Shown here one piece after another: positions 11,169-20,850 of a stretch of DNA of 64,000 bases; position 1 is the stretch's first letter; each line of letters starts with the position of its first letter. The position numbers were made by a program, and so were the translations under genes. The notes under the pieces are model-generated. The model was not told where the DNA came from. It did not search any database and saw only the letters and a program-made list of their open reading frames with translations. Source of the stretch: Euphorbia lathyris (Eukaryota; Streptophyta; Magnoliopsida; Malpighiales; Euphorbiaceae). The stretch is taken from NCBI RefSeq assembly GCF_963576675.1, contig NC_088913.1:25623001-25687000 (forward strand). Reading direction: 5' to 3'.

Positions 11169-14100
11169 TCACTTCTTCACTTCCTCGTACTCTGCCTCAG
11201 GAGCTTGTTCGCCGCCCTGGGGGCCTCCTGCTGCACCGCCGCCACTGCCCTTGTTCATGTGCTCTCCGATCTTTGAAGCGGCTTTGTTTGCAGCATCAAG
11301 CTTGGATTTGATGTCCTCGACACTTTCTCCACCCATAGCTGTCCTCAAATCTGCAATGGCATCTTCAATCTCCTTGGCAATTTCAGAAGTGATCTTTTCC
11401 CTGTACTCATTCAAACTCTTTTCAATGCTGTATATGGTGGTGTCGGCAGTGTTTTTAATGTCTATCAAAGCTTTTCTCTCCTGATCTTTCTGAGAGAATT
11501 GCTCAGCTTCCCTAACCATCTTCTCGATTTCGTCTTCTGATAGACCACCTGATGATCTAATGGTGATCTGTTGCTCTTTGCCAGTGGATTTGTCCTTGGC
11601 AGAGACGGTGACAATACCATTGGCATCAATGTCGAATGTCACTTCGATTTGAGGCAGACCACGTGGTGCTGGTGGAATACCAACAAGGTCAAACTCTCCC
11701 AAAATCTTGTTGTCTGATGCCATTTCACGCTCCCCTTGAAGCACCTTGATACCAACCTGGGTCTGGTTATCTGCTGCTGTCGAGAAAACCTGAGAACAAA
11801 GAAGCAAGAGTCACTAAAATGACACATTGGCAAACAATCAGCTAAGAAATTCAATAGCAAAATTCACTCCTTAAAGCAGACCAACTAAGCAGGGAGATAC
11901 AACACATGATCTACATTAATAAATAAATAATATGACAAGGCAACATAACTATTAAATGGAGGAAAAAACACAGGCAACAATAAATTGTAACATAAAAAAT
12001 TAATAATAAAATAAGCACCGAACACTTACCTGACTCTTCTTAGTGGGAATTGTTGTGTTTCTGTTGATTAACCTCGTGAATATACCACCAAGAGTCTCAA
12101 TACCAAGAGATAGAGGAGTGACATCGAGGAGGAGGAGCTCCTTGACATCTCCACGGAGAATACCACCCTGAATTGCAGCTCCTAAAGCAACTGCTTCATC
12201 GGGATTTACTCCTTTGCTTGGGCTCTTTCCGAAGATTTCAGAAACGATCTCTTGAACCTTGGGCACACGGGTCATCCCTCCAACTAGAAGAACCTCGTCA
12301 ATTTCTTTGGTGGAGATCCCAGCATCCTTCACACAGTTTTTGCACGGTTCCCTGGTCCTCTCAATCAAGTTATGCACCAAATTTTCTAACTTTGATCTGG
12401 TCAGTGTGATGTTCAGGTGCTTTGCCCCTGAAGAATCAGCTGTGATAAATGGTAAGTTAATTTCAGTCTGGGTTGTTGAAGAGAGCTCTATCTTAGCCTT
12501 CTCTGCTGCTTCACGAAGCCTCTGCAATGCCAGCCTATCTTTTGTGAGATCAATGGCTTCAGTTCTCTTAAATTCACTAACTAAAAACTCCAGCAAAGTA
12601 TTATCGAAGTCCTCTCCTCCCAAGAATGTGTCACCATTGGTTGCTTTCACCTACATATGAGAAGGTCATTAGATTAATGTGAAAAGTACTTAACTATGAA
12701 GTATAAACCACACCACAAAGATAATCCAACGCCACATACCTCAAAAACACCATTAGAGATCTCCAAAATTGAAACATCAAATGTCCCACCACCAAGATCA
12801 AAAACAGCTATTAAACCCTCCTTGTTGTTCATACCATAGGAGAGTGCAGCAGCAGTGGGTTCATTGATGATCCTCTGCACATCGAGGCCTGAAATTCTCC
12901 CAGCATCCTTTGTGGCTTGTCTTTGTGCATCATTGAAATAAGCTGGTACTGTGATCACAGCTTTAGAAACCGACTTTCCAAGGTAAGCCTCTGCTGTTTC
13001 TTTCATCTTGGTCAAAATGAAGGCACCAATCTGACTAGGGGAATACTGTTGTCCATTGGACTCAACCCATGCATCTCCATTTGAAGCTTTTACTATCTTG
13101 AACGGAACCATTTTCATCTCCTTTTGAGTCTGAGGATCATTAAACTTCCTACCAATTAATCGTTTAGTTCCAAAAACTGTATTGGTAGGATTGGTCACAG
13201 CCTGACGCTTGGCTGGAGTACCAACAAGTAGCTCACCCTTCTGGTTGAAGGCAACCACTGAAGGAGTGGTCCTGGACCCTTCAGAATTTTCAATGACTTT
13301 GGGAGTCTGTAATAATTACAGAGACAATTAGCTGAAAATGCAGAACAAGAAATATAACATTCATTCAAGAAAAGAATTGATGAGCTTTTGTATACCTTCC
13401 CCTCCATGACAGCAACACATGAATTGGTTGTACCCAAGTCAATGCCAATAACATCATTGCCAGCAGGTTTCGAGCTACAAAGATAGGAAATTTGCAAATT
13501 TCAGAAAATTCAAAATATTCTATTTAACCATACAAAACCAAAGCACAAAACACTCGCTACCTGAAAGCTCTTAACCAGCTTGCATTAGAAACCAAGTTGG
13601 AAGGGGTCCCCAATGGTTTCACATTGCCATTTAACTGCAAGATGATTAAATCACCAATTAATTCACACACACCCTAGCAAAATACATGGAACAAATGAAC
13701 ACAATAGTAGATAAAATTATTAAACCAAATTTACATTCAACAAAATTTCCTAGCATACAACTAGGATCCTAAACCCTCAAGTGAAATTGAAAAGTCATAG
13801 ATTGCATAAACAGCAAACAGAAAGTGAGGCATTCAACGAAACGAGTCACAGTATTTATAGACAATGATCATTTCTTGTTGGTCAATATAATTTAAAATAC
13901 GATCTACTTGAACAAGGAGAACTCTTCCAGCTCATTTATAATTGAACAAACACAAGGAAACAGCAGAAAAATTCCCAACTTTCACTTCAGACTCCGAAGA
14001 TCCAAACAAAACAGGTCATAAATTATTCCGCATCCTATGCGCAATCATAAAATCTCTTTCAAATCAACAAGAATAAAAATACTCCCCAAAACATTAACCA

Positions 14101-14303
14101 AATCAGATCGCTTAATGGGAAAAAAAACATTGGAGAAAAAAGGAACTTCACTGCAAAGAGAAATCGATGAAAGCAAATTGCCTCATAAAAGTATACATGA
14201 TCTACACATAAGGAGAAAAGATTTCGAAGCATACACATCTAAAAGCAGAGGATGAGGCGATGTCGCGACGTCGCAAGTTACGGAGAAGAGCAGCGGTTGC
14301 CAT
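11169..14303 (-). CDS. Mitochondrial HSP70 chaperone (mtHSC70, DnaK family)
   Basis: Six exons, all with GT/AG introns and continuous phase: 14303-14235, 13634-13561, 13474-13396, 13306-12740, 12650-12030 and 11789-11169, giving 676 residues, the usual plant mtHSP70 length. The N-terminus is Arg-rich and acid-poor ([14 protein letters not shown]), typical of a mitochondrial presequence. [15 protein letters not shown] (ATPase phosphate-binding signature 1), the [11 protein letters not shown] motif and [12 protein letters not shown] (signature 3) are all present. The protein ends [10 protein letters not shown], the tail of plant mitochondrial HSP70s rather than the cytosolic EEVD or ER HDEL tails. 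As a family it drives protein import through the inner membrane with TIM44/PAM and folds matrix proteins with a J-protein and GrpE. The reading frame is intact. Confidence 0.95.
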
Positions 14304-14407
14304 CGGTGGATCTCAGATTAAGTAAAAGGAGGACTATTTAGGGGTTTTAGGATTTGTTGAAGGAGGAGAAACGAGGAAGAGGGGTTGGAATTTATTAGGT
14401 TTTTGGC

Positions 14408-14422
14408 AGGGTTTAGGGTTTT
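14408..14422. promoter_or_regulatory. Tandem telo-box upstream of mtHSP70
   Basis: On the minus strand this reads AAAACCCTAAACCCT, two overlapping telo-boxes about 105-120 bp upstream of the mtHSP70 start. The same class of site lies upstream of the POL5-like gene. Confidence 0.45.
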
Positions 14423-14470
14423 GAATGATGGGTTTTATGAGGCGGAAATAAGGCTTTCTAGTTGAAGATG

Positions 14471-14483
14471 GAAGATTCTAGAC
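14471..14483. promoter_or_regulatory. Candidate heat-shock element
   Basis: GAAGATTCTAGAC fits the alternating GAAnnTTCnnGAn pattern bound by heat-shock factor trimers (the third unit is imperfect). It sits about 170 bp upstream of the mtHSP70 start codon, a sensible promoter distance. Short motif; inference only. Confidence 0.35.
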
Positions 14484-14511
14484 GATAAACAACTTGGGCT
14501 GCACGACCTGA

Positions 14512-14572
14512 ACCGGCCGGTTTAAATGAACCACTTGAAGTACCGACCGGTTTGAATGAACCATTTGAAGTG
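14512..14572. repeat. Two-copy ~33-bp tandem repeat
   Basis: 'ccggccggtttaaatgaacc' plus 'acttgaagta' is followed at once by a near copy starting 'ccgaccggtttgaatgaacc'. It is upstream of the mtHSP70 gene with no known function. Confidence 0.6.
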
Positions 14573-14969
14573 TTAAAAAAAATGATAAATCAAACCTGCA
14601 TTCCTATATTAAGGATAAAGACTAAATTTAATTATAGCATTTTAATATAAGTGTAGATTTCAGGAATAGACCAAATGTGAATAAATAATAGACCAGAGAA
14701 CAAATGATAAAATTTTGAATAGATCAGTGATCAAATAGTGCTTTAAGCTTTAATATTTTCAAGTACAATTAATTTTAGCTATATGCTATCGAAAATTATA
14801 ACTGGTTTAATTGTTATTTAACTGTTACTTCGGACATTCCAAACATCAGTTATATTTAAGATATTTAGTGTATTATTAACAAAATTACAAAAATTATGTT
14901 AAAATGTTAACAACTATGTCTATTACATACAAGTTGAGCGGTTTTGACACTTTTAAAGGTTTTGGCTGA
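14573..14969. other. Non-coding AT-rich spacer
   Basis: No gene, inverted repeat or recognisable transposon part was seen between the HSP70 promoter region and the L1 target duplication that starts at 14970. Confidence 0.5.
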
Positions 14970-15006
14970 TTTGATGAATAAATGTTTTTTTTATGAAAAT
15001 ACTGTA

Positions 15007-15269
15007 TAATTAGGTATGTGAACACCGTGATCCGGATCTTCGGAAAGAGGCTTTAGCTTGCCGACTGATCGTCCCTGCACCGGGAATGGTCCCTGCGGAT
15101 ACTCCGACGAGCAAGACAGTCAGAGGTCCAAGAAACTATTCAAAGTAAGATGTCAAAACGGTTTTTAGTGATTACCTCCCTCTTCCTTCAATGTGAGGTG
15201 TGTTTTTATAGAGGTTGCTTGGGCCCAAAGCCCACCTGCCCGAATGGGCCCTCTTCATATCCCGAATCA
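15007..15269 (-). repeat. 3' LTR of the Tat element
   Basis: 263 bp; on the minus strand it starts TGATTCGGGATATG and ends CCTAATTA. The coding strand has a purine-rich run (ATGGGGGGGA, about 15275-15284) just before it, as expected for the polypurine tract. Confidence 0.9.
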
Positions 15270-15498
15270 AGTAGTCCCCCCCATCGAAAAGCCCGGTCGA
15301 GTATTTGATGCGAGAATACAGTCGGATGTGTCCGTTCGTCATGCGAGAACATCCGCCTTTGGAAACGCAAAAACGGCCCTTTCACTGCATGCGCGTCTCG
15401 TTTTTAGTGCCATTATTTATTCACTTTAAATTACCCGTGCGCCGCCAGTATTAACTGCGAATTGACAGCTGTGCCGGCGTAATGAATTCTCCCTCAAC

Positions 15499-15506
15499 TA
15501 TAAATA
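15499..15506 (+). promoter_or_regulatory. TATA box for antisense ORF 1
   Basis: TATAAATA on the plus strand, about 268 bp upstream of the ATG at 15774, within the pol-3'LTR interval. It suggests the antisense gene has its own promoter independent of the LTR. Inference from motif and position. Confidence 0.45.
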
Positions 15507-15773
15507 TTTAGGAGGGGAAAAGGAAATCTTTTCTTTCAAATTCGTCTGAAAAAGTTCGTGCCGTCGCGCTCCACCTCTCTGCAATTGTAACCTTCCATAC
15601 CTACTTGTTCGTGTTTGCAAGGGTCCGTTGGTTCGCTTGTCGTCTATTTTCCGTCGTCGGGAGCTTTTTGCTTGCTGCAGAACTTGTCGTGCCTTTAGTG
15701 AGGTTAGTCGCATTATTCTTTCTCTGATTTCTGTGTTTTTCTCGCTTTATTTCGACTTCGGGGTAGGGGTATT

Positions 15774-18386
15774 ATGTCAGAGGAGTCTTCTCGGGGAGCT
15801 TTAAGCAGACTGCCGCCGGTTGCCCCAGGTGACTTCACGCTTCGAGAGTCTGCGCGAATCCGTTCAGTCGTGCGAAAGAGGCGAGCTGAAAAGGTGGGTG
15901 AAAATAGCGCGGCGGGTGAAGTTCTGAAGAAAAGGAAAATACCCGTTGCTCGCCCGCTCCCCACCGTTGAACGTCCAGCTGGGGGCGTTGCCGCCGGTGT
16001 GCTAGAGGTGGTAGTGACTGTTCCGGAAGGTTTAATTACTGTAGAACGTCCTCTTGCCGCAATCTACGAGGAAATGCGTGAAAAAGTGTGGTCGCGAGCC
16101 CCTGGTCCTGCTGGAAGTGAGGGTAAGCATTTCGAAAAAGTGGAGCGCCCTAGGAGGCCGGAGTCCCTCGTTGTTGAAGATGCTCATAGCATAATTGTCG
16201 CGGATGATCTTCCGGCGATCTCTGCGGTGTACCGGCTTGGGGAGCCCTATGAATTAGCGGCGCTAAACGAGGAGACCAGAGCTCACCATGCGGGTAGTGC
16301 CAATGAACTCATTATCTACGAAGAGCAATTGGAGTCGGGGATGCGGCTCCCCCTCCTGCCCTTCTTTGTAGAGGTATTAAAAGAATATGACATGTGCCCT
16401 GGTCAAATACATCCGAATGGCTGGAGAATGATGGTTGCTTTCTACTCCTTGTGTCGTTCCACCGGATATCGAGCCATAGGCTTAGTGTTTCGAGAATTTT
16501 TCAAGCCGAGCAAAGGGCAAAGATCGCAGCATGTGACTTTCTCTCATCAGAAATTTAGAGTGATGGGTGGTCTGAAGGATAAACTATCGGAATATCGCCA
16601 CCGCTTCTTTTTGGTGAGGAAGCGTGACGGCGATTTTCCCTTCCGGGTTGTTTGGAACGACGATCCTATGGATTCCAGTCGGTGGCTGAAGACCCGACCT
16701 ATGCTTCCTTTCGAGGAAAAATTGATTACGCATTTAAAAGGTCTCCCGATTGACAAAGATCATAAGCAGGATGTCGACGAGCTGGTTCGCCATTTCCTCT
16801 CTGCTGGTTATTACATCTGGAATAAATGGCGAATGGCGGATGTCAAAGGGTGGTCGGCGGAGGACTTTGAGAAATGAAAAAAGGGGTATAACTTCAAGGC
16901 CGGTGAGCTGGCAGAATTGGAGGCAATCTCCGTGAATGTTGCCGTCGTAGGTGAGGGGCTGGGATTATTCTTCTGTTTGGTCAATTATGCAGTATGTTGT
17001 GTTTATTAATTTGTAATCTGATGTTTCCTTTCCATTGTTTTGGTTCGTGCAGGTCCAGGAGATCCCCGCGTTAGCATGGATTTCGACCCTAATGAATTCA
17101 GCATTGGTCTGGAGACCGCCGACGAGGCGTTCGGAGGAGCCTCGGGGTCGTTGGTATCGTATTCGTCGCTCGAGGATGCGAACCAAGTGGTACAAAGCAT
17201 GGGAGGTGTTCTTGCTGCCCGGGAAGGTGCTGTCGGGGAGGTTGATGTCCCTCAGGGGAAACCTGTAACTGTCCCGACTGTTGAGGAGCCGATGGGAGGG
17301 GTGGAGATGATTGAGTTGGGCGAAGAGGGATCTGGTAGTTCCAACCGTGGTATGGTTGCTCGGAAAAGAAAAAGGGACGCTGAAAAAAACCGTTGTTGAA
17401 GATGTAGCCGGAGAGAGAGATGCTGAGGAAGTAATCGCTGGTGCTAGCGAAGGCGGGGAGAAACTTTCCTCTGATGGTGCCAGTCAAATGTCAACGGATG
17501 TGACGGATCGGATACGTGATCATCCGGAAATGGTGAAGAGAATGGAGATGAAAATTGCCAAGTTCAAGGAGTATGTGATGGATCTGTCAGTGCATTCTGA
17601 TATGATGACCTCTGACCTGGCTCGTGCAATGGCCCGCGTGGCCCGGGTTCCTGGTGAGCAACAGCGGATGGATGGTGTTTCAAAAATGAACTTGGGTTTA
17701 GAGACCCTATCGGCTCTTGGCGTGGTGAGCTCTGTTGTTCGTTTTTGTTTGTATCGAGTGCTTCGATTTTTGTTGTGCCTTATCTTTACTTTCATTCTTT
17801 CACGCAGTCAATTCAAAATGCAACTCGGGTGTTCGATATGTGTGTTAATGATGAAAACTCTTTTCGCGATATGGAAGCGGATCTGCGAAGATCTGTCAAA
17901 GATCTTGAGGAGGCGAACCAAAAGCTGATAACTGCTCGGGAAATTTTAGATCATCGCGAAGCTGAGATAGTGGTGTTGTCGGAGAAGCTGAAGGTAGAAA
18001 CTGCCGGCCGGGTGGAACTTTCGCAGCGTTTGAAGAAGGATGTCGAGGAGATCTGCGCGTATCGGGTGTTGCTGAAGATGGCAGTCGGGTGGACTCGTCA
18101 TGTGGCGGGGATTGTGAAGGAGAAGACGAAACGCTCGGCGGAGCTGGTCGAGGAGAACGAGTCTCTTATGCGACAACTGGAGGCTGTGCGCAAAGAGGTC
18201 GCCGATCTTCGTGCTCTGGCAGGTCAACGCGAGGAGAAATTAGTGAAATTAGATCGGATGATGCTGATTACCGCAGCTCACTCTGCGGGTTACAATGTTC
18301 CCCCGGAGGTGATCTTAGCTCCGAATATCTATGACAAAGCTGCTCAGGCGAAAGCTGTTGAATTTTGCAGTCGGTTTAAGAAGTAA
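15774..18386 (+). pseudogene. Antisense ORF 1 of the Tat element: spliced, Transposase_28-like (putative gypsy-type) protein with coiled coil
   Basis: Opposite strand to gag-pol. Exon 1 is 15774-16950, exon 2 17053-17724, exon 3 17808-18386 (stop TAA). Intron 1 (102 bp, GTGAGG..TTCGTGCAG) joins in phase to give Gly-Pro-Gly-Asp; intron 2 (83 bp, GTGAGC..TTTCACGCAG) also keeps the frame. Exon 1 has a basic N-terminus and a globular part (IHPNGWRMMVAFYSLCRSTG.. to ..LSAGYYIWNKWRM) that looks like the 'putative gypsy type transposon' domain (PF04195) known from Tat extra ORFs. Exon 3 is a heptad-rich coiled coil of about 130 residues. Decay: an in-frame TGA at 16875-16877 and one extra A in the run near 17388. 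The function of these proteins is not known; a regulatory or gag-accessory role is speculation. Confidence 0.75.
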
Positions 18387-18539
18387 TAGGGAGTTTGCTT
18401 TTTGATTTTTTAGATGTAATGATGACTTCGTACACTTTGGATCTTCTTTGGGATATCTTTTTGTATCTAATGATGTTTTATCTGCTTGATGTGATTGTTT
18501 GTGCATTGTGCCGTCTTTCATGTCTTTTCCTCGACCTGC

Positions 18540-18547
18540 TATAAAAA
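18540..18547 (+). promoter_or_regulatory. TATA box for antisense ORF 2
   Basis: TATAAAAA, 80-87 bp upstream of the ATG at 18627 and about 150 bp after the stop of antisense ORF 1. The distance is right for a separate core promoter. Confidence 0.5.
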
Positions 18548-18626
18548 GGGGTCGGATTGCTGTGGTATAAAATGGCAATTTGTGTTTCCTTCTCTGCTCT
18601 CTCTTTTTTCTAAGTTTCTTTGGAAA

Positions 18627-19316
18627 ATGTCGCTTCGGGATGTTGTTGATCCTGCTCGGGTGCTCGAAGTTCAGAAAGCCATATCGGCGATGCCGCATCC
18701 TTATGTTTATTGCCCTCCGTCCGAGGAGATTGATGCGGAGAGAAAAGTGAGGTACTCGTCCCCTATTTGGCTGAACCGTGATTTGGCTCCGCAGAAGAGA
18801 AGAGTGGAGAGTGAGACTTCCATACCGTACACCGGATCCGTTACTGATTCTTGCGAGGTTGCTGTCAGCGCACATTCATCAACGAAAAAGAAAACTTGGT
18901 CTCACGAAGGCATCGGGTACCTTCTTCCTGACGAGACTGTTGCCCCGGTACTCAACCCGCATCTTTCTTGGATTAAGAGGCTTTTAGCGGATGAGATGGA
19001 AAGGGTGTTGAATCTGCCTCATGAGGTGGAGTATCGTCGGGTAGGGCGCCATGCTTCCCCCTCACGTCCTTATGGGCCGACTTTTGTTGACCCTCTCAAA
19101 CCGCGAAGTGTAGTCTTCCTGGAATTTGCGAGGAAAGGTAGCCTGGGTCCCGTTCCGGCTAATCCTAACCATCGTGTGACTCATGTGGGCAAAGCCTGTC
19201 TGTATCATAGGCAAAATGGTCATAACACTGATGAGTGTGTGGACTGGAGGGCGATGTATCAGGACCTGATGGACGAGGAGGAAATACCGGACCCTGACCG
19301 TCCGAAACCTTTCTGA
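18627..19316 (+). CDS. Antisense ORF 2 of the Tat element, with gag-like zinc knuckle
   Basis: An intact frame of 229 codons from the ATG at 18627 (MSLRDVVDPARVLEVQ..) to TGA at 19314-19316. The longer frame upstream of this ATG crosses the TATA box, so the internal start is preferred. Near the C-terminus is CLYHRQNGHNTDEC (19197-19238), a C-x2-H-x4-H-x4-C motif. It has the same spacing as, and 9 of 14 residues in common with, the knuckle CKYHRSSGHSTDNC in the sense-strand gag of the same element (24824-24865). The tail is acidic (MDEEEIPDPDRPKPF). No other domain was recognised. A nucleic-acid-binding protein derived from a gag-like module is the natural inference. Confidence 0.65.
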   Translation: MSLRDVVDPARVLEVQKAISAMPHPYVYCPPSEEIDAERKVRYSSPIWLNRDLAPQKRRVESETSIPYTGSVTDSCEVAVSAHSSTKKKTWSHEGIGYLLPDETVAPVLNPHLSWIKRLLADEMERVLNLPHEVEYRRVGRHASPSRPYGPTFVDPLKPRSVVFLEFARKGSLGPVPANPNHRVTHVGKACLYHRQNGHNTDECVDWRAMYQDLMDEEEIPDPDRPKPF

Positions 19317-19478
19317 GCAGCTTGTTTGTACTGTGTTCGTATAGCCTTTGATTTGTCTTTTATGTATTCCTTGCTTTAGATGAAAGAATCTTATCGGTAG
19401 TTGGAGAACTTGTTTCTAATTTCATGTTTGCTCTGTGCTCTTTTTGAATTGCTTTATTTTTGGTGCTCTTTATGAGAT

Positions 19479-20815
19479 GGTGTTCTGAACACCTAGAACT
19501 TGTTAAGTGAGTTAGATGATGAGGGAGGCGTTCGATTTGATCGAAGAGCCTGTCATGTGAGCGTTCCGAATGCTTGGTTGTCGGAGAACACGTTAGGGTT
19601 CTTAGTACCTAGAATCGTTAACTAAGTGAGTTAGACGATGAGAGAGGCGTTCGATTTGATCGAAGAGCCTGTCTGACGAGCATTCCGAATGCTTGATTGG
19701 CGGAGAACACATTAGGGTTCTGAGCGCCTATAATCGTTAACTAAGTGAGTTAGACGATGAGGGAGGCGTTTGATTTGATCGAAGAGCCTATCCGAGGAGC
19801 ATTTCGAATGCTTGATTGGCGGAGAACACATTAGGGTTCTGGGCGCCTAGAATCATTAACTAAGTGAGTTAGATGATGAGGGAGGCGTTCGATTTGATCG
19901 AAGAGCCTGTCTGATGAGCATTCCGAATTCTTGATTGGCGGAGAACACATTAGGGTTCTGGGCGCCTAGAATCATTAACTAAGTGAGTTAGACGATGAGG
20001 GAGGCGTTCGATTTGATCGAAGAGCCTATCCGAGGAGCATTTCGAATGCTTGATTGGCGGAGAACACATTAGGGTTCTGGGCGCCTAGAATCGTTAACTA
20101 AGTGAGTTAGACGATGAGGGAGGCGTTCGATTTGATCGAAGAGCCTATCCGACGAGCATTTCGAATGCTTGATTGGCGGAGAACACATTAGGGTTCTGAG
20201 CGCTTGGAGTCGTTAACTAAGTGAGTTAGACGATGAGGGAGGCGTTCGATTTGATCGAAGAGCCTGTCTGGCGAGCATTCCGAATGCTTGATTGGCGGAG
20301 AACACATTAGGGTTCTGGGCGCCTAGAATCGTTAACTAAGTGAGTTAGACGATGAGGGAGGCGTTCGATTTGATCGAAGAGCCTATCCGAGGAGCATTTC
20401 GAATGCTTGATTGGCGGAGAACACATTAGGGTTCTGGGCGCCTAGAATCGTTAACTAAGTGAGTTAGACGATGAGGGAGGCGTTCGATTTGATCGAAGAG
20501 CCTATCCGAGGAGCATTTCGAATGCTTGATTGGCGGAGAACACATTAGGGTTCTGGGCGCCTAGAATTGTTAACTAAGTGAGTTAGACGATGAGGGAGGC
20601 GTTCGATTTGATCGAAGAGCCTATCCGACGAGCATTTCGAATGCTTGATTGGCGGAGAACACATTAGGGTTCTGAGTGCCTGGAGTCGTTAACTAAGTGA
20701 GTTAGACGATGAGGGAGGCGTTCGATTTGATCGAAGAGCCTATCCGACGAGCATTTCGAATGCTTGATTGGCGGAGAACACATTAGGGTTCTGAGCGCCT
20801 GGAGTTGTTGATTAG
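19479..20815. repeat. Tandem array, ~11 copies of a 119-bp unit
   Basis: The anchor 'gagttaga' recurs at 19509, 19628, 19747, 19866, 19985, 20104, 20223, 20342, 20461, 20580 and 20699, always exactly 119 bp apart. Units differ by a few substitutions, with no length change. Each unit carries two palindromes: ttcgat-ttg-atcgaa and agcatttcgaatgct. The array starts about 160 bp after the antisense ORF 2 stop and ends about 35 bp before the pol stop (20851), so it fills the gap between two convergent 3' ends. Confidence 0.95.
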
Positions 20816-20850
20816 TTTTATCCCTTGCCTTATGAAACGTAGTTCGCATA

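Noticed and set aside
18315..18875. Minus-strand ORF of 186 codons, basic
   Set aside because: Reverse complement of the antisense ORF 2 and its promoter region; no known motif.
15774..19316. Antisense ORFs as captured host genes
   Set aside because: Position between pol and 3' LTR, a PF04195-like core and a gag-like knuckle fit known Tat-lineage extra ORFs better than a host gene.
19479..20815. CRISPR-like array
   Set aside because: The whole 119-bp unit repeats, with no variable spacers, and the host is a eukaryote.
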